Positions 9,462 to 20,670 of a DNA stretch of 64,000 nt are shown piece by piece; the stretch's first letter is position 1; every line of letters begins with the position of its first letter. Source of the stretch: Ichthyophis bannanicus (Eukaryota > Chordata > Amphibia > Gymnophiona > Ichthyophiidae); contig CM066039.1 of assembly GCA_033557465.1 (NCBI GenBank), positions 45,289,788 to 45,353,787 of the forward strand, read 5' to 3'. Both the position numbers and the translations under genes were made by a program. Below the pieces are notes generated by a model, which was given only the letters and a program-made list of their open reading frames with translations, had not been told where the DNA came from and made no database searches.

Positions 9462-11065
9462 CCATTTGAGTGGCTTTTATTTGCCACTCTTTTCCAAAGA
9501 GATTTTCACCCGTACAGGGCAGATTTCCTAAGCCATCCTGAACCCAGGGTTCTAGATCAGAAGCCTGGAGCCAAGCAATTCTGCGAGCAGCTATGGCAAT
9601 GCCTGAGGCTCTGCTGGCACCTTCAAAGGAGTCAAAGGCTGCCCCTGTTGGAAAACTTTGAAATGTCTTGAGTATGCTTAAGCCAAAGGAGGAACTCGTC
9701 CCTTTTATCCTCTGGAATAAAAGGGAGAAAGTTGTGCAGCTTTTGTGCAACTTCCTTTAGAAACATACCCATATAAAGGCTATATGATTTGATTCTGGCA
9801 ATAAGCATGCTGGCTTGGAAGATTTTCCTACCAAAAGCATCCAAGGTCCTGCATTCTCTTCCTGGAGGAGCAGAAGAGTGTCTTTTGGTACTCTTTATCC
9901 TTTTCATAGCTGACTGCACCACAATGGAGTGGTGAGGAAGCTGAGTTTTCTGAAATCCAGGACAAGGAGGGACATGGTACATAGTGTCCAATCTGCGGGA
10001 ATGAGGAGAAAGGGTGAGAGGAGTCTCCCATAAGTCAATCATATGTTCATGAAGAATTTCATGAATTGGCAAGGTGACTGCCTCTCTGGGAGCCTTAGAG
10101 TATCCTAAAATATCTATTTTTTTTGCTCTAGGTTCTGTTTCAGAGGTTACTGAAATAGAGAGTCCTTTAGCCAGTTCTATTATGAAGTCTTGAAAGGACA
10201 AATCCTCTGGAGGAGACATTCTCCTTTTTGGAGAAGTAGGCTCCTCAGGCAGGGTAATGGATACTTCAGGAGACTCATCTGATGAATCAGAATCATCAGA
10301 GGAATCGAAGTATCGTCTGTCCGCTTCCAACGATCGATACGCGTATCGATCGGTACCAACATCAGGCGTCCCCGGTACCGGATCGGTACCGAGAAATAGC
10401 CCTGGACAAGAAACCGGAGTCAGTATCCTGGCTGATGTTGATGCAGTCGGTACCGGTATCGGTGCTGGCGCCGGTACCAACAACGGGACTCGTTGCGGTA
10501 CCGTCGGCGTCGCAGCTTTAATAAAAGCCATTATAGCCTGCTGCATGGATTGAACAGTGTGATCCATGGACACCACGACTGCCTGGATGTCGGTACCGGG
10601 AGAAGGTGCCGGTACCCCAGAGCAGTCTAACAGGTGATCGGTCGAGGCCGTGCCATCGATGTCAACCTGTAACCCCATAGGAGGAGCTTTGGAAGCCGGA
10701 GCTTCCCGTCGGGGTTGTTTGGCTGGGGCAGGATCCTCGAGGGCAAGCCCGGAGGCATCTCGATGCTGAGAGGGAGATTTGCCCTTCAAGGACCTGCTAG
10801 GTTTATGTTTGGTTACCTGAGACCCATCAGGAGAGGAAGACCTGGAAGATATCGATGCCAGCGGCGGTGCATCCGTGGGAAACAGCACATGGAGCTTGGC
10901 TGCTCGGTTCTGTAACCCTCGTTTAGACATTAGAGAGCAGGACTGGCAATCCGGAATGGAGTGTTCAGGACTCAAACATTTAAGACACCATTCATGGGTA
11001 TCTGTAACAGAAATTGTACTGCTACACTTAGTGCATTTTTTGAACCCGGAGGCTGGTTTTTCCAT
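9235..11065 (-). pseudogene. DIRS gag-like gene (element B)
   Basis: A 477-codon frame from 11065 to 9632, then a frameshift to the frame ending at 9235. It has the same architecture as in A: cysteine pairs KKCTKC, CLKC and CQSC in the first 45 residues; a Pro/Ala/Val-rich middle encoded by repeated GGTACC motifs; an acidic serine run; RRMSPPEDLSFQDFIIELAKGLS; then the helical LAP2-alpha-like segment (ASMLIARIKSYSLYMGMFLKEVAQKL). The C-terminal basic part (KKKPFKKPFYKRSRFPSTSGQQSS) is in the second frame. This is the longest type-1 gag frame here and the best reference for the family. Role in RNA packaging is inferred from position and composition. Confidence 0.85.
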
Positions 11066-11123
11066 GAGGGAAAATTTTCTTGTGGGCCTGAAGGCCTAAG
11101 AAGAAAAATACACCAAGTGAGGA

Positions 11124-11126
<3 letters not shown>

Positions 11127-11171
<45 letters not shown>

Positions 11172-11173
11172 AG
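11127..11173. repeat. TA/T microsatellite
   Basis: An (AT)n run followed by a T run in the 5' leader of element B, upstream of gag. A shorter version is at the same place in element A (about 2530-2560), so the simple repeat belongs to the family and has expanded here. Confidence 0.8.
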
Positions 11174-11279
11174 AAAGCGTCGGGGAAGGCAGACACGCGA
11201 CCAAAGAAATAAATTAAAATAAAGAACTTCTTCAGCGGTGACAGGAACACGACCTGCTGGCTCCGTGAAAAAGAAGAAC

Positions 11280-11440
11280 AGAGGAGAGTTGGTTAGGAAA
11301 GGCGGGAAGGCAGCACGCAGGCGCTGTGGGATGCTCCCAAAAGCTTTCCTTTTTGGGAAGCTGGGGAGCGTTCCCGCGCAGGCTCCGTCGGTACCGACGT
11401 ACCCATATGTGAGGACTCATTCCTGCTTGTTCCTGGAGAT
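11280..11440. repeat. Right inverted terminal repeat of DIRS B
   Basis: Inverted partner of 5842-5985. It ends in ACCCATATGTGAGGACTCAT, then GCTTGTTCCTGGAGAT. The first base of flanking F sequence is 11441. Confidence 0.88.
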
Positions 11441-12331
11441 GAAGGTCTTTATCCTTCCCATGATACTACTGCTCCTTAGAAAAGGAGAGCAAACAAACTA
11501 CTTGATTCACATGGAAGGAAGATACCACCTTAGGCAAAAGGAATGAATGGGCCGAATGCACATGGCTCCTCTGAGAAGGATAAATAAGGATCCTTGCATA
11601 ATGCCTGTAGCTCGGAATTCTTCCTGGTTGCAGTCTGCTTGGCGGGATGTGAGTCTTAAGAGGGCTTAAGGTTCCATTATCAAGGCCTGGTGCACCCGGC
11701 TGAGATCCCATGATGGAACGACAACGCTGGGGAGGACACAGATGCCAAACTGCCTGAAGGAAATGGGGAAACATCCAGGTGTGAGGCTATGGACCGCCTG
11801 GTCCTCTGAAACAGGATAAGGCTGCAACCTGAACTTTCAGGGAGCTAAGGGAAAGGACTTTCTCCAAGCTATCCTGAAGGAAGGCAAGCAGGAATGGTAA
11901 ATCCACTATATCAGGTCTAGACTGATGCGCACAGCACAGATGCTCAAAAAGACACTACAACACATGTAGGCCAAACTGGCAGAATCTCTTCTTGCCTTGA
12001 GGAGTGTGAAAACAATAGCAGGAGACTAGCCTTTACAGGTTAAGCAACGCCTCTCAAGAGCCAAGATGTATACGAGAAGGGAACTGGGTCATCTAGAAGG
12101 ACTGGTCCTTGATATAACAGCCCCTGGGCAGGGGGCAGTCGCAGAGGAGGCTCCTGCAGTAGACACATCAGGTCCCAAACCATGGCCTCTGTGGCCAATC
12201 TGGCCCAGATGCCGCTCTATGTGTCAAAGCACATGTTCCAGGAGTGGCCACAGAGGAAACACAGAGCAGGCAGGGCTTTGGCCAAGACAGAACTAGTGCT
12301 TCAACATCTTCAGAGCCAGCTTCCCTGCGGT
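11441..12331 (-). pseudogene. Recombinase N-terminal half and RT/RNase H tail (element F)
   Basis: Continuation of F to the right of B. The minus-strand frame 11774-11466 reads LLPKVVSSFHVNQVVCLLSF, matching the recombinase of E (FLPKVLTPFHVNQPLFLPAF). Directly upstream is a degenerate version of the helix carrying the catalytic Arg. Around 12100-12250 the minus strand reads a worn version of the RT C-terminal segment (RRPWFGT, then LLCDCPLP), the counterpart of APRWPRQ and the following residues in other elements. It is full of stops and frameshifts. It ends at the Penelope insertion; the next part of F begins at 17410. Confidence 0.65.
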
Positions 12332-12391
12332 AACTAAAGAATCAGTAAAACAAAATGCCAAAAAATGGATCAAAGAGTCTATAGATAGAAC

Positions 12392-12585
12392 AGCAGCCGA
12401 TTTAAACCCACTCATTATGTCTTCATAAAATGTGGAATTCTTCTGTTTAATGCTTGGGGATCAATCCATGTACTAATAGCATCAAACTACTGGCATGCCG
12501 CTCACAAACGGTCATCACCCCCAGTTGACAAAATATCAAACTTGCCCAAAAGTAAAGTGCTCCTTTCTTTTTAAGTGCTCTTTGG
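12392..12585 (+). repeat. Left terminal repeat of the Penelope-like element
   Basis: Inverted match to 17205-17397. Shared blocks, read here, are TATGTCTTCATAAAATGTGG, AATTCTTCT, GCTCACAAAC and AGTAAAGTGCTCCTTTCTTT. About 85 percent identity by eye. Confidence 0.8.
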
Positions 12586-12721
12586 TTCCCTAGTGGAGGG
12601 ATGGACTTGTTTGATATACAAGTCCACCTACAAAGATTACAACGATCTCTATATTTTCCAAAGGAGTGGTAACAGTCATTAAATATAGAAAATTCTCAGT
12701 TATATTCATATTCCAGGTGAG

Positions 12722-14032
12722 TTCCACCAGGTGTGCATAAAACAGGTAGACAAAGGTGAGTCGGTTGATATAGTGTATCTGGACTTTCAGAAAGCTTTTG
12801 ACAAAGTCCCCCATCAGAGACTTTTGGCGAAGCTAAAAAGTCATGGGATAGGAGGCAGTGTACTATTGTGGATCGGGAACTGGTTAAAAGATAGAAAGCA
12901 GAGGGTAGGGCTAAATGGCCAATATTCCCAATGGAAAAAAGTGAATAGTGGAGTACCCCAGGGATCTGTACTGGGTCCGCTGCTTTTTGACATATTCATA
13001 AATGACCTGGAAAAGGGAATAACTAGTGAGGTTATCAAATTTGCAGATGACACAAAACTGTTTAAAGTTGTTAAAACCCAAGAGGATTGTGGAAAACTGC
13101 AGGAGGATCTGGATAAATTGGAAGACTGGGCATCCAAATGGCAGATGAAATTTAATGTGGACAAGTGCAAAGTTATGCACCTAGGAAAGAACAACCCACA
13201 CTATAGTTACACGATGCAAGGCTCCACATTAGAAACCACCACCCAGGAAAAAGATTTAGGAGTCATCGTGGATAACATGTTAAAACCCTCCGCCCAGTGT
13301 GCAGCGGTGGCCAAGAAAGCAAATAGAATGCTAGGTATGATAAGGAAAGGGATGGAGAACAAAACAGAGGATATTATAATGCCTCTGTATCGCTCCATGG
13401 TACGACCGCACCTTGAATATTGTGTGAAATTCTGGTCACCGTATCTTAAAAAGGACATAGCGTTATTAGAAAAAGTACAGAGAAGAGCCACCAAATTGGT
13501 GAAGGGGATGGAAGGCTACTCCTATGAAGAGAGGCTAAGAAGGTTAGGGCTCTTTAGCCTGGAGAAGAGAGACGGCTGAGGGGAGATATGATAGAGGTCT
13601 ATAAATTAATGAATGGTGTGGAACGGATAAACGTGGATCAATTGTTTACGCTATCAGAGTATAGAAAGACTAGGGGACATGTAATGAAGCTACAGGGCAA
13701 ACAATTTAAGACAAATAAGAGAAAATATTTTTTCACTCAACGTGTAATCAAACTCTGGAATCTGTTACCGGAGGATGTAGTAAGGGCTGTTAGTATAGCT
13801 GGGTTTAAAAAAGGTTTGGACAAGTTCCTGGAGGAAAGGTCCATAAACCACTATTAAAAAGGGACCCAGGATATCAATGCTTGACCCAGTACAAGCATTG
13901 TGGAACCTGTGTCTTTTGGGGATATTGCTAGGTACGTATGACCTAGATTGGCCACTGTTGGAAACAGGATACTGGGCTTGATGGACCTCGGTCTGACCCA
14001 GTATGGCATGTCTTATGTTCTTATGACCCTAA
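12722..14032 (+). mobile_element. 5'-truncated CR1-like LINE
   Basis: Starts inside the RT domain after TTCCACC of the Penelope sequence and ends with the CR1 3' end used throughout this window (CCCAGTATGGCATG, then TTATGTTCTTATG). Both flanks are Penelope-like sequence, so this is an insertion truncated at its 5' end, the usual outcome of target-primed reverse transcription. Confidence 0.85.
12731..13857 (+). pseudogene. CR1-like reverse transcriptase, C-terminal two thirds
   Basis: LINE polymerase fragment. The frame 12731-13579 has YLDFQKAFDKVPHQRLL (motif A), SGVPQGSVLGPLLFDIFIND (motif B) and FADDTKLFKVV (catalytic FADD box), then the thumb-like region ANRMLGMIRKGMENK and RSMVRPHLEYCVKFWSPY. 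A one-base shift near 13575 moves the end ([18 protein letters not shown]) to the frame 13588-13857. The N-terminal endonuclease is absent through truncation. It is close to the minus-strand CR1 at 30750-34235, so both derive from one family. Confidence 0.88.
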
Positions 14033-16350
14033 TATTCAGGAATTTATTCAGTTGGTCCTACCAGACCTTTCAACAGTTGTCACCTTGTCCATGGTGACAA
14101 TTTATCTAAGATGGAGTGACAAGCCTTTAGGGCACTGATGACCGATCCTCCATCATTATCAAACCAGCAGATAAGGGTGGAGGAATTGTCATCATGGCCA
14201 AGGAGCAAAACAATGCTGAAATGTATGCCCAATTGGAAGATCTGCAATTCTATTAGCCTTTGGATCAGGACCCTACCGACGACATTCAGGTAGAAATTTT
14301 TGGTGTTTTGGAGACAGCTTTTGATCAAAATTTTATTTTGAAATGGTTATTTAAATTCTTATGAGTTGCGCAAAACTCGTATACCAGTGTTTTAAGTATG
14401 TCCTAAAATCCATAAGGATCCAGTTAAGCCACCGGACAGACCAATTGTGTCAGGCAAGGACACTGTTTGAGCTCTTGTCTAGTTATTTGAACGCACATTT
14501 AAATCCTTTAGTCCAGAAGTCGACCTCATATTCAGGACTCGGGGTCTTTAATAACACATCTGCCTACTCTAGTTGGGGTTCGGGTTCTTGGATATTCATC
14601 ATGATTGATATAGCGGCGTTGTATACCAACATCCCCCAACAATGGGCTATAACAGTAGCCACCCGCTACTTAGCTTCAACAGACCTTTCTACAAGCGCAA
14701 TTGCCTTTTCTTACACAAATGTTACATTTGATCCTCAAATGCAATTACTTTGAGTATGTTGTCAATATTATCACCAGATTCATGAGGTAGCCATGGGGGC
14801 CACTGTGGCCCCCTCGGTGGCATGCTTGTTTGTGCACGTCTTTGAGAAGGACCAGGTATACCACTCAGATTTTTTGTCAGAGGTAGTTCTCTGGACTCAG
14901 TTTATCGATGCTGTGTTTTTTATTTGGAGCTGTACAGAGCAGCATTTGGTGGAATTTTTCACATAGTTGAATCAGGATGGCTCCAATCTTAAATTTACTC
15001 TGGAGTATTCTCGGTCACAGATTCACTTTTTGGTTATAGTAATCTCTAAATCCGGGAACTCGTTCCACACATCGATTTATCGAAAACTGATCGTAATAGT
15101 GTATTGAACTATGAGAGTTTCTATCCCAACACCTGCAGGAGCATATCCTAGTGGGGCAATTTTTGAGATTATGCCAGGTGTGCTCCTTGGAAGACTAATT
15201 TTGGCAGCAAGCCCAGGTGATTCATGTATGGTTTACTCAGAAACAGTATGCAGCTGGTACCATTCGAAGGGCATACACTCAGGCAAGGCATGCCAAAAGG
15301 GACGACTTCTTGTTAAGTTCAACATAAGAATCCTTTGGTAGACAGGTGTGTGTCTTGCCTTATTCTTCATCTATATTTAAGGCTCCAGGATATTATATGC
15401 AAACCTTGGGATGTGTTTTGAGGGTCCACCCAATTTTTAAACATGGGTTACATTTTGCATATAGTCATAGGCGTAATCTCCGCAACATGTTGGTCCACAC
15501 TCAGTCTATCTCCCAGAGAAGACAGGCAGTTGGGTGTCACACGTTGTGGCAGATATGTGGTAGGCAATGTTCCCTCTAATTTTCTGTAGGCTGTGTGTGC
15601 ATAAAATATCAGCTGTGCAGCTTTTGAAGGAAGGTTAAATTTTTGTGCGCCACATAACGACACTCTGAGTTATCTACTTTAAAATTTGACTACACGTCAG
15701 AATACAGTATGTACACCACATTGATTGCACTAGAAAATATTGTAGAACTTGTGAAAACCGTAAATACACAACAACTTTTAAATTTTAAGACGTCTGTGTT
15801 GTTTTCTATCAGAATCAGAACTGAAATTTTTGTGCGCTCTGTTGTAAAGTATGTGCGCTCGCTTGGCGAGGTGTGTGCACGCGCGCACAGCTTAGAGGGA
15901 ACAGTGGTGGTAGGTGCACACACTTTGGAAATTGCCCAAATCGAACACCCATCATTTCATCAGCCTTATAGGTTCCGTCAGGTCATTCTTATACCAGTTC
16001 GGCGGTGGTATACATGGTCCTCTGCCCCTGCAATAGAACATACATTGGCCAGATCATATGAATGTTCAAAACCTGGATTATTGAACACTTATTGGTGATA
16101 TGCCTGAAGGTTATGACAGCACCTTTGGTACGGCATTGGGTTGCTGCTGGACATGACATTACTGATCTTAAATGTTGCATAGTGGACCAGATCAGGTTAG
16201 TGGATGGTGGGGATCTGGCCCTACATCAGTTACAGTGAGAGCAGACATTGATTTTTCAGTGGCAAACTACAGAACCTGATGACTTAAAGAGTCCAGTGGA
16301 ATAGCACTGCTTTTTTTCAGTTAAGTTTAACTTTTAATAGTGTTTCTTTT
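14033..16350 (+). pseudogene. Penelope-type reverse transcriptase with GIY-YIG nuclease
   Basis: Heavily decayed, so no long open frame, but the plus-strand translation is recognisable in pieces. IIKPADKGGGIVIM (about 14155-14200) is the N-terminal Penelope signature. PKIHKDPVKPPDRPIVSGKDT lies at about 14400-14465, GATVAPSVACLFVHVFEKD at about 14790-14850 and WTQFIDAVFFIW at about 14895-14930. Near 15990-16060, VVYMVLCPCNRTYIGQI fits the GIY-YIG core, then APLVRHWVAAGHDITDLKCC and the C-terminal tail. RT followed by a C-terminal GIY-YIG nuclease is the defining layout of Penelope-like elements. A hAT MITE splits the region at 15565-15906. Confidence 0.78.
15565..15906. mobile_element. Non-autonomous hAT-like element (MITE)
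   Basis: 342 bp. The termini CAATGTTCCCTCTAA and TTAGAGGGAACAGTG are inverted repeats with one mismatch. A perfect 8-bp target duplication GTGGTAGG lies at 15557-15564 and 15907-15914. Eight-base duplications and CAxTG ends are typical of hAT elements. No transposase is encoded. It interrupts the Penelope-like gene. Confidence 0.85.
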
Positions 16351-16874
16351 GATATGTTTTTTTATCAGGGTGATTGAGCCAGTTTTGTCTCTAATATTAC
16401 TGTATCTGCCTATATGTTATCAAAGGTTGGGGTTGACGGTGAGCTGTGGGTTCATTTGTTTGAGGGGTTCCTGGGGCTCAGAGGGTAAATCTATGGGTTT
16501 ATTTGGAATGTAGCTATGTGAGGATGCTGGGTTGGTTTTGGAAGACTGGCTGTATTTGCATGTTATGTTGTGATTAGTTAGTAGCGTCCACCAATGAGAA
16601 GGGTGAGGAATTGAGAGGTGTGTGATGTACTGATAGGGATTTGAAAGGAGGAGTTTGATTGGAAGTTGTGATGCTAGTGGATTTTCATAGGTGAACGTAC
16701 GCGAGTTTGTGCTTTAAAAGAGGAAAAGGGAAGGGCAGTTTTAATCCGGCTTTTCTACAGGAAGGATGATCATCAATAAGATGGGTTTGTTATAGTTTGG
16801 GGGGTATTGTTTAAATTTTATGGATATGAGCTAATGTTTATCCCTTTTGATTTTTCACAAACTATAACCACTGG

Positions 16875-16912
16875 TTGTGAAAAAGCCACTTTGTGGTGAA
16901 ATCAGCGGTGGT
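16875..16912 (+). ncRNA. Possible decayed hammerhead-like motif of the Penelope-like element
   Basis: A short hairpin, GCCAC-TTT-GTGGT, is followed directly by GAAA and preceded by TTGTGAAAAA, the place and layout of the hammerhead ribozymes known in Penelope-like terminal repeats. The conserved CUGANGA box is not intact here, so it would be inactive. A better-preserved analogue lies near 26937. Confidence 0.25.
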
Positions 16913-17001
16913 CAACAGGCTGGTGTAAACTGTCATTTGTAACCTGATTTAATACCTGGTGGAGTCAGTGCCAGCAAATTAGTTGAGTATGCTATGAGAA
17001 T

Positions 17002-17191
17002 GGAGAAGTAGGCTAGTGGTTAGAGCAACTGCCCAGTACCCAGAAGGGTTTGATTCCCACTGGCATTCCTTGTGACTTTGGGCAAGTCACTTTACCCTCC
17101 AATGCCTCGGAAAAAAAGGCCTGGCAATCTACTTCTGATGATACATCGCCAAGAAAACCCATAGGCAGCTTGACGGCACAAAAAAATAAAA
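17002..17191 (+). mobile_element. tRNA-headed SINE with target duplication
   Basis: A head with GGCTAGTGGTTAGAGCA (box A-like) and GGTTTGATTCCCACTGG (box B-like), then CTTTGGGCAAGTCACTTTAC and an A-rich tail. The 13-bp duplication ATGCTATGAGAAT flanks it at 16989-17001 and 17192-17204. It is inserted in the Penelope-like element close to its right terminal repeat. Confidence 0.85.
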
Positions 17192-17204
17192 ATGCTATGA
17201 GAAT

Positions 17205-17397
17205 TAAGCTTATGTTTAAAAAGAAAGGAGCACTTTACTCTTCGGTAAGTTTGATGTTTTGTCAATTGGGGGGCGATGACAGTTTGTGAGCAGCATGCAG
17301 TAGTTTGCTGCCGTTAGTCCAAGGATTACATCCCAATCATTGAATAGAAGAATTCCACATTTTATGAAGACATACTGAGTGGGTTTCAATCAGCTGC
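17205..17397 (-). repeat. Right terminal repeat of the Penelope-like element
   Basis: Reverse-complement partner of 12392-12585. Its outer edge abuts the second copy of the 12-bp target duplication at 17398-17409. Confidence 0.8.
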
Positions 17398-17409
17398 AAC
17401 TAAAGAATC

Positions 17410-19983
17410 TGCAATGGATCAGGTCACCATTAGGTCCATCTCAGGATGGCCCCAGAAATGCAGAATTTGCTGAAATACCACCTGACTTAACTCCCACTCC
17501 CCACAAGCAAGGAAGTGGTGACTGAAGAAGTCTGCCTCCATGTTGTCTACCCCAGTGATATGTTGTGTCGACAGAGCTAAAGCAGTTCCTTTCTGTCAGG
17601 AGAAGAGGAGTCATTTCTAAGGGCACTGCAGCCTTCTTCATGACCCCTTGCCAACTGACATCACTACTGCCGTGGCATTGTCCAAGTAGACTTAGACAGC
17701 TCACCCCTTGACCAGGGACTGGAAGTGCAAAAGGGCTAGGCGAATGGCTTTCACCTCAAGATAGTTGATGGGCCACACTGCCTTCCAACGGCCCTGAGCT
17801 GTTTGACTTTCGCAACTGGTTCCCCAGCCAGAGTGTGGCGTCCATCAACAGGAGAAGCCACAATTGATCATCTATTGTATGTGCTTCCTCAGATGCTGTG
17901 GTTACATGCTACCACGACAGGCTGGACACCACCTCCAGCTGGAGGGGGAGCTTGACCTCTAACTCTTGACAACTTGGAGACAGAGTCAGCAAAGACCTCT
18001 GAAGCAGCCTCATATGGGCTCATGCCCACAGCACCATCTCAACTGCCACTGCCATTAAGCTGAGAAGTTGTAGACAGTCCCAAACCCTGAGAGCCTGCTG
18101 ATTCAATAACTTTCACCCTCTCCTTAAGCAGGAAGACTCTGCTCACCCATGTGTCGAAACATGCTCCCAGGTATTCCTGCGATCAGGAAGGCTCTAAATG
18201 GATCTTTCCTCAATTGATAATCCAGCCGAGACTCTCTAGGAGTACCATTACCTGGGCCAAAACTCAAGAGACTTCAGGCAGAAACCTGGCTCGGAAGAGC
18301 CGAACATCCAGATATGGGTAAACACAGATCCCTTGGTATCACAGCACAGCAGTAGTCACAACATGCTTTTCGAGACTGTCCATGGGGCAGTGGAGAGGAC
18401 AAAGGGAAGAGTAGCAAACTGACTATGAGAGCCCAGCACAGCGAAACACTGTTGATTCTCAAGATCAGAATGTGGAAATAAGCTGCAGCTAAATCCAGAC
18501 ATACAAGGAATTCCCCAGTGTACCATCTGGATCACTGACCGCAGGGTCTCCATACACACGCATAGGGTGCACAGGTGTGTGTCAACTCCTTTGAGGTCAA
18601 TAATTGATTTAAAGGAGAAGAACCGCCTTTCTTAGGCACCACATGACCCACTTGGCTGGGGGAATTGACACCACCACTCACAGATGGAGCAAACTTTCCA
18701 ATGTGAATCTAAACGGCGGTTCTCTTGGCCACCAAACCACTTGGTGAGATGAAGGCGGCATCTGGTACAGGCTCTCTGCATTCCAGAACATAACTGTGTC
18801 TAGCACCGAGAGATCTTCTGTGACCCGGCCCACTCAGAATAAAAGCTGCAGCCTGCCACCCACTGGATGCATACCAGAATGGGCTGCCACTCTGTCACTG
18901 CACTGAACGCAAGGTGGCACTTCTGGAGGTGGTAGAATCACAGGGTCCACAAAGCCCCATGAAAGGACAGAGACCTGGATTGAAAACTAGGAGACGGCAG
19001 CTTTCTGGCTTGGTACCTACGAGAGAGTCCCAGGACCCCTAGGAATCCAAGTAGCGTGAACAAGGCAAACAGGCATATGTTGAGGAGGACAATGCCTCTG
19101 TATGCTTCCCAGGTCCCTCCGGCCTATCTTCCTGGAGGCGATAAAATTTGGACTCACCCAAGCCCTTAACCAACTTCTCTAAGTCAGCCTCTAGCAAACG
19201 TTTCCCTTAAAGGCTAAGCTGTGTCAACTAGGGCTTGGAAAACTTACCAGCCATCAAATATTGCAGCCATTTCCAATGTCTCATCACTGTCGAGAGGGCA
19301 ATGTGCCTAGCCATCAAGTGGATAGGGTCATACATAACGTCAGACAGGCTGTTGCAGACTCCAAGAGAGAATTATCCTCTGGCGTGAACTGCATCCACTG
19401 GAGAAGAGCTGGAGTCATTAGGCCCACTCACACAGTCAACTGAAGCACAGCAATAGAAACTGTAAATTGATTGCCTATCTGGTGACCTAGGGTGTTCAAG
19501 GCTGTTCCACCTTCTACCAGAATAGTGGTCCTTTTTGTGACTGCAGTGGCCTGTGCATCCACTCTCTGGTGCTGAACCATGTAGAGCAATCCTCCTCTAG
19601 CCAGGCATAAGACTTCTTGTATCCCTCAGCCCCTTTGCTGAGGAGTCGGGCAAAGTCCATTCTGAGTGGATCATGATTTCGGAAAAGGGAAGACACTCAG
19701 ACTTCCGAAGCACCTCCTGTAGGGGGCCATTGACACGTGGGCCTTGCTCTATTATTGGAGGATCGGCCAAACATAAGGTGGATGACATATGAGCAACCAG
19801 AGCCACTATCTCATCCATTGTGACCAGGTGGACAATATCAGCTTCATTGTGATCTTGTGAAAGAGAAGGCATCTCTTACTTTACGTTGGAGCCATTATAG
19901 AGAACGTCAGGACTAGATTCCAGGTCTCGGCCTACAGACAGTTGATCAAACTCTCCAAATTCTAGCCTTTGCCAAAATCGCTT
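17410..19983 (-). pseudogene. RNase H, reverse transcriptase and gag C-terminal part (element F)
   Basis: Continuation of F. Around 17440-17590 the minus strand reads a shifted version of HITGVDNMEADFFS, matching E's AQHIAGVDNVKADFLSR (end of RNase H). Around 18280-18540 it reads FLVCLDLAAAYFHI (RT motif A) and YPYLDVRLF, where E has YLDD, so the second catalytic Asp is lost. 19872-19597 parallels E's gag (DEIVALVAHMSSTLCL against EELSALIAQVSDALRL). Frameshifts and stops throughout. Everything points to the same lineage as E but much older. It is interrupted at 20001 by the L1-like element. Confidence 0.7.
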
Positions 19984-20670
19984 AGAAGGTGGCACTCGAA
20001 GACTTCCGGTGATGTTGGCGGACGGAATGGCAGAGCGCTGAAAGAGGTCTGTCATTAACCCCACCAAACGGGCAGAAAAAAAAACATAAAATGCCGAACT
20101 GAGTCAAAATAAGAGCAAAGTGTGCCAGAGACTCCCCATTGCCAACGGAAGGGAAAGCAGTTTGGCGACGCCACACAGAGCAGCGGCTATAAAAGAGCGC
20201 CGGGGCGGTGCGGGCTCTGAGAGACTGTAAGTGGAGCAGGGAACACAGCGGAGTGAGTGTCACCAACAGCAAGCAGAGCATGGTGTGGACAGACAGAGGC
20301 GGCGTACCGTGCAGGGAAGGTCCGCGGCCGAAGTGAGGAGATCTGGAAGAGGCTGCAACGAAGAAATGGGTGAGGAACCCGACAGTCGGGGAAAGCACGT
20401 GGCCAAGCAGAGCAGAGGTCAGGGCATCCCGGGGAGCACACACAGCAACGTACGGAGGCCAGAAGCCTGGGGATTGCAGAGTGAACAGTGGGGCATTATA
20501 AAACAGCTACCAGCCCCCCCCCCCCCCCCAGGCTGTTGACTCTGGGCTGACTGAGTGGGACTAAAGACCCGGAGACGGATCATTCGAGCCTCTATAGGAA
20601 GGAAAAGCAGTGAGGGAGGTTTCCCCTTTCAGGATCCGTGAGGACTAAAGTGTGTTTGCAGGAAGCCGCG

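Larger units (their letters stand above)
5797..11440 (-). mobile_element. Nearly complete DIRS retrotransposon B (type 1)
   Basis: About 5.64 kb between AGAT 5797-5800 and AGAT 11437-11440. In transcription order (minus strand) it contains the right terminal repeat, gag (11065 to about 9235), RT/RNase H (9461 to about 7316), recombinase (7460-6279), an internal complementary region (6064-6165) and the left terminal repeat. It lies inside the recombinase gene of element F. The recombinase frame is intact; the RT frame has one stop and one frameshift and gag one frameshift, so the copy is young but probably no longer autonomous. Confidence 0.92.
12344..17397 (+). mobile_element. Penelope-like element with inverted terminal repeats
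   Basis: An insertion in F flanked by AACTAAAGAATC at 12332-12343 and 17398-17409, a 12-bp target duplication. A repeat of about 190 bp occurs in inverted orientation at its two ends. The centre encodes a degenerate Penelope-type RT and GIY-YIG nuclease on the plus strand. It carries three later insertions: a CR1 fragment (12722-14032), a hAT MITE (15565-15906) and a SINE (17002-17191). Penelope-like elements are known for terminal repeats in direct or inverted arrangement and duplications of about 10-15 bp. Confidence 0.8.

Noticed and set aside
17002..17080. A functional tRNA gene
   Set aside because: The box A and box B-like motifs are the head of a SINE with target duplications; no complete cloverleaf and no anticodon arm fit.
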